From JANPPS01 sp965246835 (GTDB lineage: Bacteria > Pseudomonadota > Alphaproteobacteria > Acetobacterales > Acetobacteraceae): a stretch of 64,000 nt of DNA. The DNA lies in NCBI GenBank assembly GCA_965246835.1, contig CBDFFQ010000001.1:434001-498000 (forward strand), written 5' to 3'. The notes beneath the pieces were generated by a model. The model was not told the origin of the DNA and made no database searches. It saw only the letters and a list, made by a program, of their open reading frames with translations. The translations under genes and the position numbers were made by a program. Below, one piece after another: positions 47,102-55,941 of the stretch (the first letter of the stretch is position 1; every line of letters starts with the position of its first letter).

Positions 47102-48294
47102 AGCGGCAGCCCGTGCTGGCGCGACAGGGCGGTCAGGACGCCGCGCAGCTCCGCCAGGCCCCGCATCCGGCCGATGGCGGGATAGCCGGGGTGGGTCGGC
47201 TTGCCGACATCGTCCAGCATCTCGTGCCCGTGGTCCGGGCGGAACGGGATACGCCAGCGCGGGTCGCCTGCATCCCGGCGGCGCGCCTGTTCCTGCAGCA
47301 GCCCGTGCGCCACGGCCACCATGTCGGTGTCGCCGCCCAGATGGTCCGCCTCCATGAACGACCCATCGGGTTCGTTCGTCACATTGCGGAGATGGGCGAA
47401 ATGGATGCGCGCTGCGAAGCGACGGGCGATGTCCGGCAGGTCGTTGGCGGGGTTGGCGCCCAACGAGCCCGTGCAGAGCGTCAGGCCGTTGGCCCGGCTG
47501 TCCACCGCACCGAGGATGAAGGCGATGTCGTCGGCGGTGGAGCAGATGCGCGGCAGGCCCAGCAGCGGGCGCGGCGGATCGTCGGGGTGGATCGCGAGGC
47601 GCACGCCGGCCCGCTCCGCCGCGGGCGCCACCGCCCGCAGGAAGCGGCGCAAATTGTCGCGCAGCTGCGCCGGCCCAATGCCCCGATACCGCGCCAGCAT
47701 CCGGCGCAGCCCCTCGATGTCGTACCGGTCGAAGGCGCCGGGCAGCCCGGCCATGATGGTGGCGAGCAGCGCCTGCCGGTCGGCCTCCGTCGCGGCGGCG
47801 TGCCATGCCTCGGCGCGCGCCAGAACGTCAGCAGACCAGTCCGCCTCCGCCCCGGGGCGCCGCAGCACGTGGACATCGAAGGCGGCGAACTCGTGCGCGT
47901 TGAAGCGGAGCGCGGTGGCGCCGCCGGGCAGCTTCGCCCGCAACTGGGTGCGCGCCCAGTCCAGCACGGGCATGAAGTTGTAGCACACCGTGTCCACGCC
48001 GGCCGCGCCGAGGTTGGTCATGGTTTGGCAATAGGCATCCAGATAGCGCCCTGCCCCGGCCTCCCCGAGCTTGATGGCTTCGTGCACCGGCACGCTTTCC
48101 ACGACGCTCCAGCGCAGACCGAGCGAGGGATCGGCCTCGATGGCGCGCTTGCGGTCCTGGATGGCCGCTTCGGGCCACACATCCCCGGTCGGGATGTCGT
48201 GCAGGGCCGTCACGATGCCGGTGGCCCCGACCTGGCAGATGTCGGCCAAGGTGATCAGGTCCGCGGGGCCCCACCAGCGCCAGGTTTGCTGCAT
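47098..48294 (-). CDS. uxuA: Mannonate dehydratase
   Basis: A 398-residue UxuA-type TIM-barrel enzyme converting D-mannonate to 2-keto-3-deoxygluconate. Family features are the start TWRWWGPADLITLADI, ATGIVTALHDIPTG, LAIHPDDPPRPLLGLPRI, LCTGSLGANPAND and IHFAHLRNV. It overlaps uxuB and is nine bases after the GntR gene. Confidence 0.93.
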   Translation of the reverse strand: MQQTWRWWGPADLITLADICQVGATGIVTALHDIPTGDVWPEAAIQDRKRAIEADPSLGLRWSVVESVPVHEAIKLGEAGAGRYLDAYCQTMTNLGAAGVDTVCYNFMPVLDWARTQLRAKLPGGATALRFNAHEFAAFDVHVLRRPGAEADWSADVLARAEAWHAAATEADRQALLATIMAGLPGAFDRYDIEGLRRMLARYRGIGPAQLRDNLRRFLRAVAPAAERAGVRLAIHPDDPPRPLLGLPRICSTADDIAFILGAVDSRANGLTLCTGSLGANPANDLPDIARRFAARIHFAHLRNVTNEPDGSFMEADHLGGDTDMVAVAHGLLQEQARRRDAGDPRWRIPFRPDHGHEMLDDVGKPTHPGYPAIGRMRGLAELRGVLTALSRQHGLPL

Positions 48295-48303
48295 GTGGGT
48301 GCC

Positions 48304-49041
48304 CTATCCGGCTGCGCGATGCGGGCCGTCGAGGCCCTCGAAGAACTCGGGGTGTTGGATGGCGATGCGGTCGATGGCGGCGAACGCGGTCCGCAGATGC
48401 ACGCCCATCATCGCGGCCGCCCCGGCGCCATCACCGGCCAGCACGCAATCCACGATGGTGCCGTGCTGGCCCAGGATCATGCCGGGCCACGCCGGATCGG
48501 CCAGGGACAGGAAGCGCACCCGGTCGAGCTGCGCCTTGGCGCCCGCGATCACTTGCCACACGAAGGGCCGGCCCGCCATGCCGATCAGATGGCGGTGCAT
48601 CGCCTCATCGAGCGTAAAGAACGCGGCGAAATCGGCACGGGCGAGCGCCGCGCCCTGCTGCGCCACCAGGTCCCGCAGATGCGTGCCGTCGGCTTGGGTG
48701 GCGCGGCGCGCGGCGTCCGGAATGGCGGCACACTCCAGGGCGGCGCGGATGAAGCCGCTGTCGTGCACGGCCGGCACGTTGATCGGCGCCACGTAGGTGC
48801 CGACCTGCGGGACCACGCGGAGGAAGCCGTCCTGCGCGAGCCGCCAGAACACCTCCCGCACCGGGGTCCGGCTCAGGCCGTATCGCTCGGCGATTCGGGC
48901 CTCGGACAGGGGATCACCGGGGCGCAGGACGCCCTGGACGATCTGCCGATGCAGGTCCTCGTACACCTCCTGGCCCGTGGTGCGGGCCCGAACGCGGGCC
49001 AGGCTGCCCAGCCGCATGCCCCCGCTCATGCCCCCGCTCAT
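48304..49041 (-). CDS. GntR family regulator, FadR (FCD) subfamily
   Basis: A 245-residue regulator: winged HTH (EARIAERYGLSRTPVREVFWRL, residues 46-70) and an FCD ligand domain with metal-type residues (FTLDEAMHRHLIGMAG, late GQHGTIVDCVLAGD). ATG at 49041 starts in the permease stop; the N-terminus repeats MSGGMSGGM, so ATG 49029 or 49017 could also serve. It likely senses an uronate or aldonate and controls the surrounding operon. Confidence 0.88.
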   Translation of the reverse strand: MSGGMSGGMRLGSLARVRARTTGQEVYEDLHRQIVQGVLRPGDPLSEARIAERYGLSRTPVREVFWRLAQDGFLRVVPQVGTYVAPINVPAVHDSGFIRAALECAAIPDAARRATQADGTHLRDLVAQQGAALARADFAAFFTLDEAMHRHLIGMAGRPFVWQVIAGAKAQLDRVRFLSLADPAWPGMILGQHGTIVDCVLAGDGAGAAAMMGVHLRTAFAAIDRIAIQHPEFFEGLDGPHRAAG

Positions 49042-49715
49042 GCCATCCCCGCGGCTGGCGCGGGGTGCTGCCCGCCGTCGAACCGCAGCTCGACCCACCG
49101 CCCCGCGAGAGAAATGGCGTAATTGATGAGGAAGTAGATGACCGCCAGCGCCAGCAGCGGCCCGAAGCCGCCACCGGTGCTTTCGCGGATGAGCAACCCG
49201 GTCCGGGTCAGCTCGATATAGCCGATGATGGAGGCCAGCGTGCTTTCCTTCAGCACTGTGATGAACACGCCGACCGAGGGCGGGACGATCACCCGCATCG
49301 CCTGCGGCAGCACGACCAGCTGCATGATCCGGCCATACCGGAAGCCGAAAGCCCGCGCCGCGTCCCACTGGCCGGGCCCGACGCTCTCGATCCCGGCGCG
49401 GACCACTTCCGACATGGAGGCGCTGGCATGGAGCGCCAGGGCGAGGGTCGCGGCGGCGAAGGGCGACAGGTCCTGCCCCAGGAACAGCGGCAAGCCGAAA
49501 TAGGCGAAGAACATGACGATCAGGATGGGGATGGAGCGCCAGAACTCGGTGTACGCCAGCGCCAGGAGCCGCAGCACGCGCCACGGGCTGACCCGTGCCA
49601 GCGCCACGCCGAATCCCACGGCGACGCCCAGCAGCAACGCCAGCCAGCTCAGCCACAGCGTCGTGCCCGCCGCGCGCAGCAGCAGCGGGGCGTAGCTGGC
49701 CCAGTCGGTCGTCAC
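49038..49715 (-). CDS. Polar amino acid type ABC permease (HisM/GlnP family)
   Basis: A 225-residue permease with five to six membrane helices and the EAA loop ARAFGFRYGRIMQLVVLPQAMR that contacts the ATPase. GTG at 49715 overlaps the partner permease. In this operon it serves sugar-acid genes, which is unusual for the family, and no ATPase gene accompanies it. Confidence 0.87.
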   Translation of the reverse strand: MTTDWASYAPLLLRAAGTTLWLSWLALLLGVAVGFGVALARVSPWRVLRLLALAYTEFWRSIPILIVMFFAYFGLPLFLGQDLSPFAAATLALALHASASMSEVVRAGIESVGPGQWDAARAFGFRYGRIMQLVVLPQAMRVIVPPSVGVFITVLKESTLASIIGYIELTRTGLLIRESTGGGFGPLLALAVIYFLINYAISLAGRWVELRFDGGQHPAPAAGMA

Positions 49716-50383
49716 CGCGCCGCCTCCGCCCGGAACAGCATCCGGCCGATCCCCAGCCGCAGCAGGTTCACCGTCTGGCACAGCACCAGGTAGACGATGG
49801 CCGCCACCAGGAACGTCTCGAAGAACCGGAACGAGGTGGAGCCGGTGGTCTCCATCCACGACGCGACCTCCTCCACCGCAATGGCCGAGGCGAGCGAGGA
49901 GGCGAGGATCACCCCGATGAACTGGTTGCCGAGCGGCGCATAGATCACCCGCAGCACCTGGGGGAACACGACCAGACGGAACGTCTGCCACCCGGTCAGG
50001 CCCAGGCTGCTCGACGCTTCCGGCTGCCCCGCCGGCACCGCTGCCAGCCCGGCGCGCAAGATTTCCGCCATGTACCCGCCGCTGTTGAGCGACAGCCCGA
50101 TCAGCGCCGCCTGGAACGAAGACAGCCGCACCCCGATGCCCGGTGCCGCGAAGTAGATCACATACAGGATCACCAGCAGCGGCGTGTTGCGCATCGCCTC
50201 CACATAGGCGCCGGCCAGCACCCGCCCCAGACGGGACCGTCCCCGCCGCAGCACCGCCACCCCGGCGCCGATCACCAGGCTGATGGCGATCGCCAGCAGC
50301 GAGAGCGTGAGGGTCTGCGCCGCTGCCGCCCAAAGCTCCCCCATGTAGGGGAGAATGGTCCGAAGCGTGAAGGTGTAGTCCAC
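49712..50383 (-). CDS. Polar amino acid type ABC permease (HisQ/GlnP family)
   Basis: A 223-residue permease, the partner of the gene it overlaps. The EAA loop is SSLGLTGWQTFRLVVFPQVLRVI. N-terminal YTFTLRTILPYMGELWAAAAQTL is the family start. It lies 24 bases after the binding-protein gene. Confidence 0.87.
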   Translation of the reverse strand: MDYTFTLRTILPYMGELWAAAAQTLTLSLLAIAISLVIGAGVAVLRRGRSRLGRVLAGAYVEAMRNTPLLVILYVIYFAAPGIGVRLSSFQAALIGLSLNSGGYMAEILRAGLAAVPAGQPEASSSLGLTGWQTFRLVVFPQVLRVIYAPLGNQFIGVILASSLASAIAVEEVASWMETTGSTSFRFFETFLVAAIVYLVLCQTVNLLRLGIGRMLFRAEAAR

Positions 50384-50407
50384 GGCAGGCCCGGCCGGAC
50401 GGCTTGT

Positions 50408-51223
50408 CTAGAAGCGGGCCTGGATGGGCGGCTGCTCGAAGCCGAACCATTGTTTGAACATGCGGGCGTTGTCGCCGCTGGCGTTCATCTGGTCCACGAA
50501 CAGGTTCATGACGCGCAACCAATCGGCGTCGCCGGACGGGACGCCGATGGCGATCTCCGCACGCGCCAGGATGCCGTCGAGCTGGCGCAACTTGCCGGGC
50601 CGGTCCTTGATGGCCTGGGTGTTGTAGAAATCATCCTCCGCCATGGCGTCCACCTGGCCGCCCAGCAGGGCGCTCATTTCGTCCGCCTGGGTGTTGAAGC
50701 GGACGAGCGTGGCCTTGGGCAGCGCCGCCGGCACCGCCCGCTCCGCCGTGCCGCCGCGGGAGATCGCAACGCGCAGCCCGGTGCCGTCGCCCAGTTCGGC
50801 GATGCTGGCGCCCTTGTGCCCGTCCGGCACCAGCAGCCGCATTGTGGTCACGAGGTAGGGGTTGGTGAAGGCGATGGTCGTGGATCGCTCCACGTTGCGG
50901 GTGAAGTCGGCGATCGTCACGTCCACCTTTCGGGTTTGCAAGGAGGTGACGCGGCCGGGGATGTCGGTGACGACGAACTCGGGCTTCACCTTCAGGGCCT
51001 CGGCCAGCTTCTTGGCGATGTCGATGTCATACCCCTCCGGCTCGCCCGATGGCAGGACGCGGCTATAGGGCGGCAGACTGGGCAGCACGGCGATGCGCAA
51101 CGTGCCGCGGCTGAGCACGCCCTGGAGGATGCCGGGCGCGGTCTGCGCGCGCGCCGCCCCGATACCCGATAGCAAGGCAGCGATAAGCAGCGCGTCTCCA
51201 AGACGCCGACGGTTGATGAACAT
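50408..51223 (-). CDS. Periplasmic binding protein of a polar amino acid type ABC importer
   Basis: A 271-residue SBP family 3 protein with signal MFINRRRLGDALLIAALLSG ending ARA-Q. GTLRIAVLPSLPPYS, GYDIDIAKKLAEAL and VDVTIADFTRNVERSTTIAF are the hinge and ligand regions. The usual ligand Arg position in the MRLLVP strand is kept, so a carboxylate ligand is plausible. It is the first gene of the uxu operon. Confidence 0.88.
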   Translation of the reverse strand: MFINRRRLGDALLIAALLSGIGAARAQTAPGILQGVLSRGTLRIAVLPSLPPYSRVLPSGEPEGYDIDIAKKLAEALKVKPEFVVTDIPGRVTSLQTRKVDVTIADFTRNVERSTTIAFTNPYLVTTMRLLVPDGHKGASIAELGDGTGLRVAISRGGTAERAVPAALPKATLVRFNTQADEMSALLGGQVDAMAEDDFYNTQAIKDRPGKLRQLDGILARAEIAIGVPSGDADWLRVMNLFVDQMNASGDNARMFKQWFGFEQPPIQARF

Positions 51224-51295
51224 TGAACATACCTCCGTGCTGCTTTCTCGGACCTCGAGGGGCCGTTGCGACCGTTATGGCGCGGCCGAGCCACC

Positions 51296-51313
51296 TTGTA
51301 TACTAGTATTGAG
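51296..51313. promoter_or_regulatory. AT-rich palindromic candidate operator for the GntR regulator
   Basis: TTGTATACTAGTATTGAG contains the perfect palindrome ATACTAGTAT (51300-51309) and an overlapping near-palindrome TTGTATACTA, close to the TTGTATACAA type sites of FadR-subfamily GntR proteins. It lies 73 bases upstream of the binding-protein start and stands out as AT-rich in very GC-rich DNA, so it may also hold the promoter -10. Confidence 0.45.
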
Positions 51314-51420
51314 GACCAGCGAGAACGCACGCTCGTTCGTACCCGTCAATCGGAAGCCTGGAGTCTCAAGCTGCGGTCACGCGTGCTGCGGAAGACGCGT
51401 CCGAAGTCACGCGATCCGAC

Positions 51421-52545
51421 CTACGCGTCCGGACGACGTGTGATCACCGCGATCGGTCCTCCACCGTCGGGCCCCTGGTGCTCGGCGCCCCCGGAGACGA
51501 ACAGGTCGGTTCGGCCGATGGCGGCCGCGATCACGCCACCCACGACGGCGCGGGCGTGCCGGGTTGCATTGATGTCGCTGTCATCCAGCATGGTATGGCG
51601 CAGGCCGCGGATCGTTCCCGTGCTGCCGGGATCGGCCTTGGCCAGCACGGCGGCGATCCGCTCGCGCGCCGAGACCGGCAGCTGCCCGGGATCATCGAAG
51701 CCCAGGCCACAAAGCACGCCGCGCACCGCACCGAGGTCGATCGCGTCCTGCATCACGCCGTGACCGATCCGGAGCGGCCCGCCCCAGGCCGGGCTGTTGC
51801 CCAGGACCAGCACCTCGTTCCGCATCAGTTCGATCCCGGCCGATGCGCTGGCCCGGCCGGACCAGGCAGCCCAGTCCGCCAGCACCGCCGCGTCCGACAA
51901 TTGCTCCCGCGGGATCTCCCCCAGCGCCAAACCTACTCCCAACGCGGAGGCGCCGCGTGAATACGCCATCGAGGCGTAGGTGTCGGCCGTGACCACGCTA
52001 CCGCCGCGCAGGGCCGCCTCCGCGATCCGTTCGGCGGTCAGCAGTGGGCATTTCACCTGCACGAAATGAATGTCGTCCGTGGTTGAGATGGCGGCGGCCC
52101 GCGTCGCTTCGATCACGGCGTGGGCCGTCGCCTCGATCTGCGCCATCCGGCCCAGCTCTTCGGGCAGGAAGTCGCGCGTGTGGGCGATGCCGATCGCCAG
52201 CGCCCCGGCCGGGTGCGCCGCAGCGGCCGGGCGGGTCGAGAGGATGGTGAGATGCGGGGACAGCGCCCCCTCCGTCCCACCCGACATCACCATGGCCACC
52301 CGATCCGCCACTTCGGCCCGCGACAGGCCGAGCCGCTCCGACAACAGCAGCTGCAACGCCAGGACGGCATGTCCGCGGGTGTGATCGTTGACGCAGCCAT
52401 TGCCCTCCGTCTTGCCAAGGATCGCGAGGATCTGCGCGGGGTCGATAGCGCCTGTGTCGATCAGCTGCGCCAGTCCATCCGTGTCCCCGGGATGGCGCGT
52501 GGCAACCCGGTGAATTCGTGCCTCGCGCGGCCCCGTGTCCCTCAT
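51421..52545 (-). CDS. Ring-opening amidohydrolase (cyanuric acid hydrolase / barbiturase family)
   Basis: A 374-residue enzyme of the small AtzD/TrzD/barbiturase family, which has three similar domains and opens s-triazine or pyrimidine-trione rings. Diagnostic segments are GKTEGNGCVNDHTRG, VMSGGTEGALSPH (first Ser), HFVQVKCPLL (Lys), GNSPAWGGPLRIGHGVM (second domain) and FVSGGAEHQGPDGGGP (third domain). Length fits. Its start overlaps the permease stop (ATGA), so it belongs to the nucleoside-type importer operon. Cyanurate and barbiturate cannot be told apart by eye. Confidence 0.88.
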   Translation of the reverse strand: MRDTGPREARIHRVATRHPGDTDGLAQLIDTGAIDPAQILAILGKTEGNGCVNDHTRGHAVLALQLLLSERLGLSRAEVADRVAMVMSGGTEGALSPHLTILSTRPAAAAHPAGALAIGIAHTRDFLPEELGRMAQIEATAHAVIEATRAAAISTTDDIHFVQVKCPLLTAERIAEAALRGGSVVTADTYASMAYSRGASALGVGLALGEIPREQLSDAAVLADWAAWSGRASASAGIELMRNEVLVLGNSPAWGGPLRIGHGVMQDAIDLGAVRGVLCGLGFDDPGQLPVSARERIAAVLAKADPGSTGTIRGLRHTMLDDSDINATRHARAVVGGVIAAAIGRTDLFVSGGAEHQGPDGGGPIAVITRRPDA

Positions 52546-53453
52546 GATCGCGCCTCCAATGCCCGCCCCAGCGCGCCCGGCATCCGCGTGCCGCGCCCCG
52601 ACACGGCCAGCACCAGCAGCGCCATGACATAGGGCCCCATCTGGACCACGTAGCTACTGACCGGGAGGGCAAAGGCCTGCGCCCGAAGCTGCAGCGCCTC
52701 CGCCGCGCCGAATGCGAGGCAGGCGAGGCTGGCGCCGGCGGGATGCCAGCGGCCGACGATGATGGCGGCCAGGGCCAGGAAGCCACGCCCCGATGTCATG
52801 CCATCCGTGAACACACCGACCTGTTGCAGCACCAACGCCACGCCCGCGGCCCCGCCCAGCGCACCGCCCGCCAGCAGGCCCGTGACCCGCATGCGCACCG
52901 GGGAGCCGCCGGCCGTCAGCACCGCCTCCGGATTGTCGCCGGTTGCGCGCAGCATGACGCCCCACGGCGTGCGCGCCAGGATGACGGCCATGACCGGGAT
53001 CAGCAGGACCCATAGCCACGTCAGGACGGGCTGCGTCATGGCCGGGCCGAACAGGGGGAGCGTGGGGAGCGATCCAGGACCGAGCGGCACGAGCAGCGCC
53101 ACCCGCGGCGACCCGCCCACGGCCCGCACGACGAAACCGGTCAGCCCCAGCACCAGCAAATTGGCCGCGATCCCCGACACCATCTGGTCCGCCCCGAACC
53201 GCACCGTGACCGCCGCCACCGCCCCGGCCACCGCCGCCCCGGCCAGGGCGCCGGCCGCCACCGCGATCAAAACGCTGCCCGGGAAGACCGCGGCCGCGAG
53301 CACGCCCGCCAATGCGCCCGCCAGCATCTGGCCCTCGAGCGAGACGGCGAACGTGCCGGCCCGTTCCGACAGAATGCCGCCCAGCGCCGCCAACCCGAGC
53401 GGCGTGCCGATCCGCACCGCGGCGCCCATCAGATCCGCCACCTGGTCCATCAT
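52542..53453 (-). CDS. BMP-type nucleoside ABC permease 2
   Basis: A 303-residue permease of the YufQ/RbsC-like type used by basic membrane protein (nucleoside) importers. GTPLGLAALGGILSERAGTFAVSLEGQML is the family start, and AVILARTPWGVMLRATGDNPEA the cytoplasmic coupling loop. It overlaps both neighbours by four bases. Confidence 0.87.
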   Translation of the reverse strand: MMDQVADLMGAAVRIGTPLGLAALGGILSERAGTFAVSLEGQMLAGALAGVLAAAVFPGSVLIAVAAGALAGAAVAGAVAAVTVRFGADQMVSGIAANLLVLGLTGFVVRAVGGSPRVALLVPLGPGSLPTLPLFGPAMTQPVLTWLWVLLIPVMAVILARTPWGVMLRATGDNPEAVLTAGGSPVRMRVTGLLAGGALGGAAGVALVLQQVGVFTDGMTSGRGFLALAAIIVGRWHPAGASLACLAFGAAEALQLRAQAFALPVSSYVVQMGPYVMALLVLAVSGRGTRMPGALGRALEARS

Positions 53454-54439
53454 GCCCGCCTCCCAAGCCCCGCCAGCACGAACAGCAGCGTCAGTCCCTG
53501 GATGACCAGCACGAGGGAGGAGGGCACACCCGTCGCCCGCTGCATCGCCTGCGCCCCGGTCTCGAGCGCCGCGAAGAACAGGCCGGCCGGTACCACCGCC
53601 AGCGGCTCGGCCGCCGCCACCAACGCGATCGCCACCGCCGCGAAGCCGAACCCGGTGGAAAACCCCTCGATCAGCCGTTGATGCACGCCCAGCACCTCCA
53701 CCCCGCCCGCGACGCCCGCGAGGCCGCCCGCCGCCGCCATCACCGACACCGTCGCCCACCCGACCGGCACACCGGCATAGCGCGCCGCGGCCGGGGATTG
53801 CCCCACCAGGCGCCACTGGAAGCCGGGCACCGTCCGCCACAGCACGAATTGCAGCATCCCGGCCGCCAGCACCGCCAGCACCGCCCCGGCATGGACATCG
53901 AAGCCGCGCACCAGCGGCGGCAACCAGGCCGCGGGGTCCAGCAGCGGCGATTGCGGGAAGCCGGATCCTTCTTCCCCCATGGCGCCATGCAGCACCTCCG
54001 CCACCAGCAATGCCGCGATGAAGTTCAGCAGCAGCGTGGACAGCACCTCATGCACGCCACGCCAGACCCGCAGCAAACCGGCAAGACCGGACCAGGCCGC
54101 GCCGGCCAAGGCTCCCGCCGCCAAGGCGAGCCCTGGCGTCCAGCCCGATGCCGGCAGCATCAGGGCGATGGCCGCCGCGGCCAGCCCGCCCAGCGCGATC
54201 TGCCCCTCCGCCCCGATATTCGCCAGACCAGCCCGGAAGCAGAGCGCCACGCCCGACCCGGCCAGCACATACGGTGTGGCCCGCACCATCGCCACCGCCA
54301 CCCGGTCCGGGCTGCCGAACACCCCGCGCATCATCGCCGCATAGGCCGCCAGCGGATCATGGCCGGCCAGCATCATGAGGAAGCCAGCCAGCACCAGCGC
54401 CAATCCCGCCGCCCCGCCCGCCCGCCCCATCGCCCTCAT
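53450..54439 (-). CDS. BMP-type nucleoside ABC permease 1
   Basis: A 329-residue permease of the YufP type: ATPYVLAGSGVALCFRAGLANIGAEGQIALGG is characteristic, with GQSPAAARYAGVPV as the coupling loop. ATG at 54439 overlaps the ATPase stop. The long upstream frame is a shadow of the ATPase gene. Confidence 0.87.
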   Translation of the reverse strand: MRAMGRAGGAAGLALVLAGFLMMLAGHDPLAAYAAMMRGVFGSPDRVAVAMVRATPYVLAGSGVALCFRAGLANIGAEGQIALGGLAAAAIALMLPASGWTPGLALAAGALAGAAWSGLAGLLRVWRGVHEVLSTLLLNFIAALLVAEVLHGAMGEEGSGFPQSPLLDPAAWLPPLVRGFDVHAGAVLAVLAAGMLQFVLWRTVPGFQWRLVGQSPAAARYAGVPVGWATVSVMAAAGGLAGVAGGVEVLGVHQRLIEGFSTGFGFAAVAIALVAAAEPLAVVPAGLFFAALETGAQAMQRATGVPSSLVLVIQGLTLLFVLAGLGRRA

Positions 54440-55941
54440 GCCGCCCGCCGCCCGCCCCCGGCGATCAGCAGCGCCAGCCGCTCCGCGCTGGCCTCCGCCC
54501 GCGGGAGCACCGCGACCACGGCGCCATCGACCATCACCGCGATCCGGTCGCAGACGGCCAGCAGCTCCTCCGTTTCCGTCGACGCCCAGAGCACCGCGGC
54601 GCCTCCAGCACACAGCGCCAGCGCCGCTTCCTGCACCGCCGCCGCCGCCCCGGGATCGAGGCCCCAGCTGGGCTGATGCAGCAGCAGGACGCCGGGCTCC
54701 CGCGCCAGCTCCCGCGCCAGCGCGACCTTCTGCTGGTTGCCACCGGACAGCGTCTTGACACGGACACCGGGACCATCCGCACGGATGCCGAACCGGGCGA
54801 TACCGGCCTGCGCCGCCTTGGCCGCCCGATCGGGACGCAGCACGCCGGCACGGGCGAAGCGGCGGAGGTCCCGCATGATCATGTTCTCCGCCAGCGTCAT
54901 GCCCGGCACCAGTGAGACGCCGCGCCGGTCCGCCGGCACGTAGGCGATCCCGGCCGCCATGCGCCGCCGGGAGGACCACCGCGTAACGTCCACACCGTCC
55001 TTGCTTACACGGATCGCACCCGGCGGGCGCAGGCCGGCCGCGGTCTCGATCAAAGCCTGCTGACCGTTCCCGTCGGTCCCGGCCACACCCAGCACTTCGC
55101 CGCCGCGCAACTCCAGGCTAAGGCCGGCTCCCTGCATCGCCAAACGGATCGGCCCGGTCTGCCGTGTCATGCGTACGGACCGGACGGCGCCGTTCGACAT
55201 CAGGGCCGCCAGCCGCTCCGCCGTCGCCTCCGCCTGCGGCACGCGCGCCGCCGTGCGGCCGTCCTTCAGCACCACGACCTCGTCACACACCGCAGCGACC
55301 TCCGGCAGCTTATGGGAGATCAGCACGATCGAGCAGCCGCCCTCCCGCAGCCGGCGCAGCACGTCCAGCAGCCCGGCCACTTCCGCCGGGCCCAGCACGG
55401 AGGTCGGCTCGTCCAGCACCAGCAGCCGGGCGCCGCGCAGCAACGCCTTCAGGATCTCCACCCGCTGCCGCGCACCGAGCGGCAGGCTGCCGACCAGCTG
55501 GCCAGGATCGAGCGCCAGGCCATAGGCCTCACTCGCCGCCCGGATGCGGGAGGCGAGTGTGGTGCGCCGGAGCCACCATCGTCCGGCCCCGGACCAGCCC
55601 AGGGCCACGTTCTCGGCCACGGTCATGCCCTCCGCGAGGGTGAAGTGCTGGTGGATCATGCCGATGCCTGCCGCCAGGGCATCGGCCGGGCTGCGCGGCG
55701 CATATTCCTGGCCGCGCCACAGCATGGCGCCCTTGTCCGGTCGCACCAGGCCGAACAGGATCTTCATCAGCGTGCTCTTGCCGGACCCGTTCTCACCCAG
55801 CAGGCCGACGATGCGGCCCTCACCCGCCTCCAGATCGACGCCGCAATTGGCCCGCACCGCGCCATATGCCTTCTCGATGCCCTGCATCTGCAGCAGGGCC
55901 GGCACTAGGGAGGAGGCGGGGCCGGGGGCGGGGGCGGTCAC
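54436..55941 (-). CDS. BMP-type nucleoside ABC ATPase (two nucleotide-binding domains)
   Basis: A 501-residue fused double ATPase. Domain 1 has Walker A GENGSGKST, signature region PLGARQRVEILKALLRGA and Walker B LLVLDEPTSVLGP. Domain 2 has a degenerate Walker A (GTDGNGQQAL), a canonical LSGGNQQKVALAREL and a Walker B with His-Gln (LLLHQPSWGLDPG) in place of Asp-Glu. This asymmetry is usual for the family. GTG at 55941 overlaps the binding-protein stop. Confidence 0.9.
   Translation of the reverse strand: MTAPAPGPASSLVPALLQMQGIEKAYGAVRANCGVDLEAGEGRIVGLLGENGSGKSTLMKILFGLVRPDKGAMLWRGQEYAPRSPADALAAGIGMIHQHFTLAEGMTVAENVALGWSGAGRWWLRRTTLASRIRAASEAYGLALDPGQLVGSLPLGARQRVEILKALLRGARLLVLDEPTSVLGPAEVAGLLDVLRRLREGGCSIVLISHKLPEVAAVCDEVVVLKDGRTAARVPQAEATAERLAALMSNGAVRSVRMTRQTGPIRLAMQGAGLSLELRGGEVLGVAGTDGNGQQALIETAAGLRPPGAIRVSKDGVDVTRWSSRRRMAAGIAYVPADRRGVSLVPGMTLAENMIMRDLRRFARAGVLRPDRAAKAAQAGIARFGIRADGPGVRVKTLSGGNQQKVALARELAREPGVLLLHQPSWGLDPGAAAAVQEAALALCAGGAAVLWASTETEELLAVCDRIAVMVDGAVVAVLPRAEASAERLALLIAGGGRRAA

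Noticed and set aside
46978..49122. Open plus-strand frame of 714 codons across uxuA and GntR
   Set aside because: Antisense shadow of firmly identified genes; His/Arg/Gly-rich with no motif.
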